Assembly: GCA_016744315.1 (NCBI GenBank)
Contig: JADGER010000005.1
Location: 1 to 38,179, forward strand
Origin: Sulfurovaceae bacterium
Lineage (GTDB): Bacteria > Campylobacterota > Campylobacteria > Campylobacterales > Sulfurovaceae
DNA length: 38,179 nucleotides
Direction: 5' to 3'
The position numbers were made by a program, and so were the translations under genes. Under the pieces are notes generated by a model, which saw only the letters and a list, made by a program, of their open reading frames with translations, did no database searches and was not told the DNA's origin. This document shows positions 34,188-38,179 of this stretch, in pieces. Positions within the stretch are counted from its first letter, which is position 1; the number at the start of each line of letters is the position of its first letter.

Positions 34188-34322
34188 TTACCTTATCTTT
34201 ACTTGATCAGAACTATTCTCAACATATATAGGAGCTGTTTTATGTCCACATCCTACTAAAACTATACAGCAAATAGATGCTATAATTATTTTATGGAAAA
34301 AGTTTCTTCTATTTTGTCTCAT
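34188..34322 (-). CDS. Small lipoprotein (44 aa), LptM-like
   Basis: The minus strand reads MRQNRRNFFHKIII, then ASICCIVLVGCGHKTAPIYV, and stops 44 residues from the ATG. The lipobox LVGC (Cys25) is followed by GHKTAPIY, which resembles the start of LptM/YifL-type lipoproteins (CGLKGPLY). The stop codon lies four bases before the nadB start and carries part of nadB's ribosome-binding site, which argues for translation. The 5' end overlaps the opposite-strand gene at 34293 by 30 bases. No strong ribosome-binding site is seen. Confidence 0.65.
   Translation of the reverse strand: MRQNRRNFFHKIIIASICCIVLVGCGHKTAPIYVENSSDQVKIR
34281..34286 (+). promoter_or_regulatory. -10 box placing transcription start at the ATG of 34293
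   Basis: TATAAT, six bases, then the ATG: a transcript would begin on the start codon. No Shine-Dalgarno sequence is present. This is inside the coding sequence of the opposite-strand lipoprotein. Confidence 0.45.
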
Positions 34323-34739
34323 CTTACACACCAACCTCAGTTTAAATTTCTTCTTAAGCATACATGCTATCAGAAGTTTATCCAGATTTTACCAACTAAG
34401 TTTAAAAAGGCTATTGCTTTTGTCTATATTGATAATAATACACTTTTTGTAGCACTCTCTCACCCTGGCTACAAAATGGAACTAAATTATAATAAAGATT
34501 TATTAAAGAGTTTATTAAACATGATGGGAACTCACAATCCTGACTGTAAACAACTTTCTGCCAATAGCGTTATAATATTTAATTCTAAGTTCCATAATTC
34601 AACACCTAAAGCCACAAAACCTACAGATCCTAAATATAGAGAACTCTCATCAGGTGAATTTAAAATTCATTCAGATGATACACAACTTATAGATAAATTT
34701 AAACAAATCAAAGAAACAATTATGGAAAATAGAAACTAA
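34293..34739 (+). CDS. DUF721/DciA-like protein
   Basis: The 148-residue protein has the DUF721 layout: an N-terminal helix pair, then the strand-turn FVYIDNNTLFVALSHPGYKMELNYNK. DciA of other bacteria is a loader of the replicative helicase DnaB and shares this domain. The long flexible C terminus (NSTPKATKPTDPKYRE) has no clear function. Likely a leaderless transcript. It ends four bases before uvrC, with a possible coupled translation. Confidence 0.7.
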   Translation: MEKVSSILSHLTHQPQFKFLLKHTCYQKFIQILPTKFKKAIAFVYIDNNTLFVALSHPGYKMELNYNKDLLKSLLNMMGTHNPDCKQLSANSVIIFNSKFHNSTPKATKPTDPKYRELSSGEFKIHSDDTQLIDKFKQIKETIMENRN

Positions 34740-34743
34740 AATA

Positions 34744-36543
34744 ATGAAACAAGCACTCTTAGATACAATTTTGCAATTACCTACTACTTCAGGGGTATAC
34801 CAATATTTTGATCATAAAGGAAGAATTCTATATATCGGGAAGGCAAAAAATCTTAAAAACCGTATACGGAGTTACTTTCGTTTCCAACCTGAGTTTAAAC
34901 CTAACCCAACGCTCTCTTTACGAATTCTTACAATGCTTACACAAGCTATTTCAATAGAATATATTGTAGTAGCAAGTGAAGAAGATGCCCTTATTCTTGA
35001 AAATTCACTTATTAAGCAACTAGCTCCAAAATATAATATATTATTAAGAGATGATAAAACCTATCCATACATTTATATTGATGAAGCAGAAGATTTTCCA
35101 AGATTTGAACTAACACGGAAAGTAATTAAAGGCAAAAATATTAGCTATTATGGACCATTCCCTTCAGGTGGCAAAGCCCTTATAGATGCTATTTATGAAA
35201 TATATCCTTTAGTACAAAAGAAAAGTTGCCTCAAAGGTAAAGAAGCCTGTCTTTTTTATCAAATAAAAAAATGTTACGCACCCTGTGAAGGGAAGATAAC
35301 AACACAAGAGTACAAAAAGATTATCCAAGAAGTAAAACAGGCTATAACAAAACGCAAAAAACTTACCTCAGCACTAGAAAAAAGAATGTTTGTATTAGCT
35401 GAGCAAGAACGCTATGAAGATGCAGGAAAAATGCGTGATATGATAACAACTATAGAAGGACTTTCACTCACTACAACCACAGACTTAGCTGAAGATACAA
35501 ACCTTGATATTTTTGCTATACTCAATGGAGATGAAAGAGGTGTGGTAGTAAAGCTATTTATGCGTAAAGGAAAGATTATTTCTTCTTCTTTTAATTATTT
35601 TCGTCATACTCATATCTATGATGAAAATGAAGCCTATAGACAAGCATTATTAGAATTTTATTCTATTGACTCACCTCATACTACGCAAACTATTCTTACA
35701 GCTCACTCCTTTGAAGAGAGCAAAAATATAGCCTTTAGTCTTTCTAATCGCTTTGGACGAAAAATGAGTATAAGTACGCCACAGAGAGGTGCAAAAGCAA
35801 AACTCATAACCCTAGCCTTGCAAAATGCCCATGAACTTTTACGAAAACAAACGAGCCATAACTATCAAGAACAGTATATCGCAGATCTTTTTGACCTCTC
35901 CAAAATACCCTATCGTATTGAAAGTTTTGATAATTCTCATCTTATGGGTGTTGCAACTGTGGGAGCGATGGTAGTATGGGACGAAGAAAAATGGGATAAA
36001 CAAAGCTATCGTCGCTACGAACTCCATCAGCCAGATGAAGTAGGACAAATGAGAGAAATGCTCACTCGCCGTATAGCAGACTTTAAACAAACTCCTATTC
36101 CAGATTTATGGATACTTGATGGGGGACAAGCAAATCTAAATCTAGCAAAAAAACTTTTAAAAGAAGCAAAAGTAAACTTAGATGTTATTGCCATAGCCAA
36201 AGAAAAACTAGATGCCAAAGCTCATAGAGCGAAAGGATCTGCTAAAGATTTAGTCTATTGTAATAATGGTCTTATTCAACTTCAAGCAAATGATAAAAGG
36301 CTCCATTGGATACAACGGCAAAGAGATGAATCCCACCGTTTTGCTATAACCTATCACCAAAACAAAAAACGCCGTGAAGATACACAAATATCATTACTCA
36401 ACAAAAAAGGCATTGGAAAAGCTACTGTTAAGAAATTAATAGACTATTTTGGCTCTTTTCAAGCGATAGATGAAGCGTCTGTCGATGATATTTCAAATAT
36501 AATTGGAAAGAGGCTTTCTAGTATAATAAAAAGTAATAATTAA
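34744..36543 (+). CDS. uvrC: Excinuclease ABC subunit C
   Basis: UvrC makes the two cuts in nucleotide-excision repair. The 599-residue protein has the N-terminal GIY-YIG domain (SGVYQYFDHKGRILYIGKAK), the UVR helix pair (LAEQERYEDAGKMRD), the RNase H-like C-terminal nuclease (SFDNSHLMGV, LWILDGGQANL), and helix-hairpin-helix motifs (KKGIGKATVKKLIDYFGSF). Full length. The start is an ATG, four bases after the DUF721-like gene, with no strong ribosome-binding site of its own. Confidence 0.97.
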   Translation: MKQALLDTILQLPTTSGVYQYFDHKGRILYIGKAKNLKNRIRSYFRFQPEFKPNPTLSLRILTMLTQAISIEYIVVASEEDALILENSLIKQLAPKYNILLRDDKTYPYIYIDEAEDFPRFELTRKVIKGKNISYYGPFPSGGKALIDAIYEIYPLVQKKSCLKGKEACLFYQIKKCYAPCEGKITTQEYKKIIQEVKQAITKRKKLTSALEKRMFVLAEQERYEDAGKMRDMITTIEGLSLTTTTDLAEDTNLDIFAILNGDERGVVVKLFMRKGKIISSSFNYFRHTHIYDENEAYRQALLEFYSIDSPHTTQTILTAHSFEESKNIAFSLSNRFGRKMSISTPQRGAKAKLITLALQNAHELLRKQTSHNYQEQYIADLFDLSKIPYRIESFDNSHLMGVATVGAMVVWDEEKWDKQSYRRYELHQPDEVGQMREMLTRRIADFKQTPIPDLWILDGGQANLNLAKKLLKEAKVNLDVIAIAKEKLDAKAHRAKGSAKDLVYCNNGLIQLQANDKRLHWIQRQRDESHRFAITYHQNKKRREDTQISLLNKKGIGKATVKKLIDYFGSFQAIDEASVDDISNIIGKRLSSIIKSNN

Positions 36544-36650
36544 CTAATGTTCAATAAACACGCATTTATTGTCCGTTTAAGAAAAAAAAATCAATTTTTA
36601 AATCTTCTTTTAGTCTTCTTATTATAAAGTATAGTATATCATTGTCTTAA

Positions 36651-36656
36651 TATAAT
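36651..36656 (+). promoter_or_regulatory. -10 box for the PAS gene
   Basis: TATAAT lies 48 bases before the ATG of the PAS gene. Between them is a near-palindromic pair (36667-36689), described separately. Confidence 0.45.
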
Positions 36657-36666
36657 CTATAAATGA

Positions 36667-36689
36667 TTATCAAGTTAATATTTTGATAA
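36667..36689 (+). promoter_or_regulatory. Inverted repeat TTATCAA-N9-TTGATAA
   Basis: The arms match perfectly around a 9-base AT-rich spacer, 14 bases before the PAS ATG and just downstream of the likely transcription start. It could be a regulator-binding site or a leader hairpin. The ribosome-binding site AAAGGA lies immediately after it. Confidence 0.4.
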
Positions 36690-36703
36690 AAAAAGGAATT
36701 TAA

Positions 36704-37099
36704 ATGGAAAAAATTACACCTCTTGATGAAGAGTATGCTTTTGTAGATGGTGTGATTATGAGTGAAACTGACCTCAAAGGTATTATTACTTATGCAAATC
36801 GAAAGTTTTGTGAAGTCGCAGGATATGACAAAAAAGAGCTTAAAGGTAAAAATCATAATATCATTAGGCATCCAGATATGCCAAAGGCTGCATTTAAACA
36901 ACTATGGGATACTATCAAGAAAGGTCAAGATTGGACAGGTATAGTTAAGAATCTGCGAAAAGATGGAAAATATTATTGGGTACATAGTTTTGTCTCCCCT
37001 ATCGTCAAAAATGATACTATTACAGGCTATAGTGCAGCAAGAAGACAGGCTACTAAACTAGAAATAGAAGAAGCAAAAGAAAATTATAACTTACCATAA
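36704..37099 (+). CDS. PAS domain sensor protein (Aer-like)
   Basis: The 131-residue protein is one PAS domain: SETDLKGIITYANRKFCEVAGYDKKELKGK, RHPDMPKAAF and DWTGIVKNLRKDGKYYWV. It resembles the flavin-binding PAS of Aer-type aerotaxis receptors, but has no attached transmembrane or signalling domain. It presumably works through a partner; the acidic repeat protein follows within 60 bases, and may be that partner. AAAAAAAGGAATTTAA precedes the ATG. Confidence 0.88.
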   Translation: MEKITPLDEEYAFVDGVIMSETDLKGIITYANRKFCEVAGYDKKELKGKNHNIIRHPDMPKAAFKQLWDTIKKGQDWTGIVKNLRKDGKYYWVHSFVSPIVKNDTITGYSAARRQATKLEIEEAKENYNLP

Positions 37100-37154
37100 A
37101 ATTCAAATAAAGAATTATAGATAAAAAATTATACTTGAAGGAGTAAAAGCAAAT

Positions 37155-38179
37155 ATGTATTATATTATTAATATAGATAAACAGGTTATAGCAGCGGATG
37201 ATGAATTTTTGAATTTATTAGGTATGGATACTATACAAGATTTATTTCTAGGGCTAAACCAAAAAAAGATTATATTAGATACTAATTTAGAATATGATAA
37301 ACTCAAGGTTAAAACTTCACAACAAGATATAAGCCTCAATACAGAAACTTACCAACTTATGACTCTTATTGGCAAAGCTACACTTATAAAAGTAAACCAA
37401 GAAAACACTCATCCAAAGCAAGATACTATGACTATAGGTGAGAATATAGTAGCAAAAAAGTCTATATACAAAGAAGAAACTCATAAAAGTAACTTAGATA
37501 CTCTCCTTGAACAAATAACTCCTTTAGATATAAAAGACCATACGGATGAAGAAAGTATACAAGAAAAACAAACAATTATTACAAAAGAACCAGAAGTAAC
37601 AAATGATGATTTACTTTTTGAAGAGGTTGAAAATCTTCTCATGAAGGAAGAAAAAATTATAACCCCTGCTCCTGTAAGTAAAGCACCTGAAACAATCAAT
37701 GATGATTTACTTTTTGAAGATGATGATCTTCTTTTTGAGGAAGAAGAGAAGAAAGAGGAAGAAATTCTAGCTCCTGCTCCTGCAACTAAAGAACCTGAAG
37801 CAACAAATGATGATTTACTTTTTGATGATGATGATCTCCTTTTTGACGAAGAGGAAGAAGTTGTAGTTCCTGCTCCTGCGATTAAAGAACCTGAAGCAAC
37901 AAATGATGATTTACTTTTTGAGGATGATGATGATCTTCTTTTTGAAGAAGAGGAAGAAGTTGTAGCTCCTGCTCCTGTAACTAAAGAACCTGAAGCAACA
38001 AATGATGATTTACTTTTTGAAGAGGATGATGATCTTCTTTTTGAAGAAGAGGAAGAAGTTGTAGCTCCTACTCCTGTAACTAAAGAACCTGAAGCAACAA
38101 ATGATGATTTACTTTTTGAGGATGATGATGATCTTCTTTTTGAAGAAGAGGAAGAAGTTGTAGCTCCTGCTCCTGTAAC
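37155..38179 (+). CDS. Acidic repeat protein with N-terminal PAS-like region (partial)
   Basis: The reading frame starts at ATG 37155 (AAGGAG 11 bases upstream) and stays open to the window end, 341 codons. The first 35 residues (YYIINIDKQVIAADDEFLNLLG) look like the start of a PAS-type domain. From about residue 150 it is a series of acidic repeats with DDLLF twice per unit and P-A-P spacers. The C terminus is outside the window. Related Campylobacterota proteins may carry a phosphotransfer (HPt) domain there; I cannot see it. It follows the PAS gene closely. Confidence 0.8.
   Translation, partial: MYYIINIDKQVIAADDEFLNLLGMDTIQDLFLGLNQKKIILDTNLEYDKLKVKTSQQDISLNTETYQLMTLIGKATLIKVNQENTHPKQDTMTIGENIVAKKSIYKEETHKSNLDTLLEQITPLDIKDHTDEESIQEKQTIITKEPEVTNDDLLFEEVENLLMKEEKIITPAPVSKAPETINDDLLFEDDDLLFEEEEKKEEEILAPAPATKEPEATNDDLLFDDDDLLFDEEEEVVVPAPAIKEPEATNDDLLFEDDDDLLFEEEEEVVAPAPVTKEPEATNDDLLFEEDDDLLFEEEEEVVAPTPVTKEPEATNDDLLFEDDDDLLFEEEEEVVAPAPV
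37602..38179 (+). repeat. Tandem DDLLF repeat array inside the acidic protein
   Basis: The motif N-D-D-L-L-F recurs at 37602, 37698, 37806, 37902, 38001 and 38100, spaced 96, 108, 96, 99 and 99 bases, all multiples of three. The consensus unit is about 33 residues: NDDLLFEDDDDLLF, an E-rich stretch, then V-V-A-P-A-P-V-T-K-E-P-E-A-T. Later units are nearly identical at DNA level, so recent expansion or copy-number change is likely. The array runs past the window edge. Confidence 0.9.

Noticed and set aside
37602-38179. CRISPR array
   Set aside because: The repeats are in frame, coding and without spacers.

Overview
The window comes from an AT-rich Campylobacterota genome, most like Sulfurovum or Sulfurimonas. 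That placement is inferred from gene content: yraN-trxA-trxB, a Csd3/HdpA-like M23 peptidase, NhaD, separate-subunit glyQ, and luxS next to an MnmC-like methyltransferase. It also rests on promoters that show only a TATAAT -10 box. No rRNA, tRNA, CRISPR array, insertion sequence or integrase was seen.

Layout. 1-5911 (+): end of an unknown gene, YraN, a PhyH-like dioxygenase, trxA, trxB, dapB, purF and a radical SAM protein. 5958-7233 (-): a DUF4395 membrane protein and a TerB/J-domain membrane protein. 7338-8026 (+): two unknown small genes. 8099-13169 (-): a long minus-strand run with tandem L,D-transpeptidase-like lipoproteins, a coiled-coil protein with a probable ATT start, a DUF1566 protein, luxS, a small unknown protein, an MnmD-like methyltransferase, a MurU-like nucleotidyltransferase and a zinc-ribbon membrane protein. 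13327-14708 (-): tpx, a lipoprotein and a conserved small protein. 14851-25535 (+): an RND permease, guaA, an M23 peptidase, mgtE, a Nudix hydrolase, a short cytochrome c, a U32 protein, purE and a glutaredoxin-like protein. 25547-30413 (+): the accessory island described below. 30407-31288: glyQ. 31327-34322 (-): nhaD, nadB and a 44-residue lipoprotein. 34293-38179 (+): a DUF721-like protein, uvrC, a PAS protein and a repeat-rich acidic protein cut by the window edge.

The main candidate for a new system is 25547-30413. It holds three consecutive gene pairs. Each pair is an OLD/RecF-like AAA ATPase followed, with overlapping ends, by a protein of about 175 residues. All three small proteins share a D-x(12-14)-E-x-K core, a later (S/N)-D-(T/S)-I-like helix segment, and a Y-x-(Y/N)-N-S-like strand. 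I read them as divergent members of one PD-(D/E)XK nuclease-like family. This suggests a triplicated ATPase plus nuclease defence-type module that sits between a redox gene and the essential glyQ, with glyQ's ribosome-binding site inside the last effector gene.

Other points of interest are a probable ATT start codon, an unannotated small lipoprotein gene coupled to nadB, three genes with leaderless-type promoter geometry, two identical 7-bp-arm hairpins bracketing the accessory island and its neighbours, and a DDLLF repeat array.
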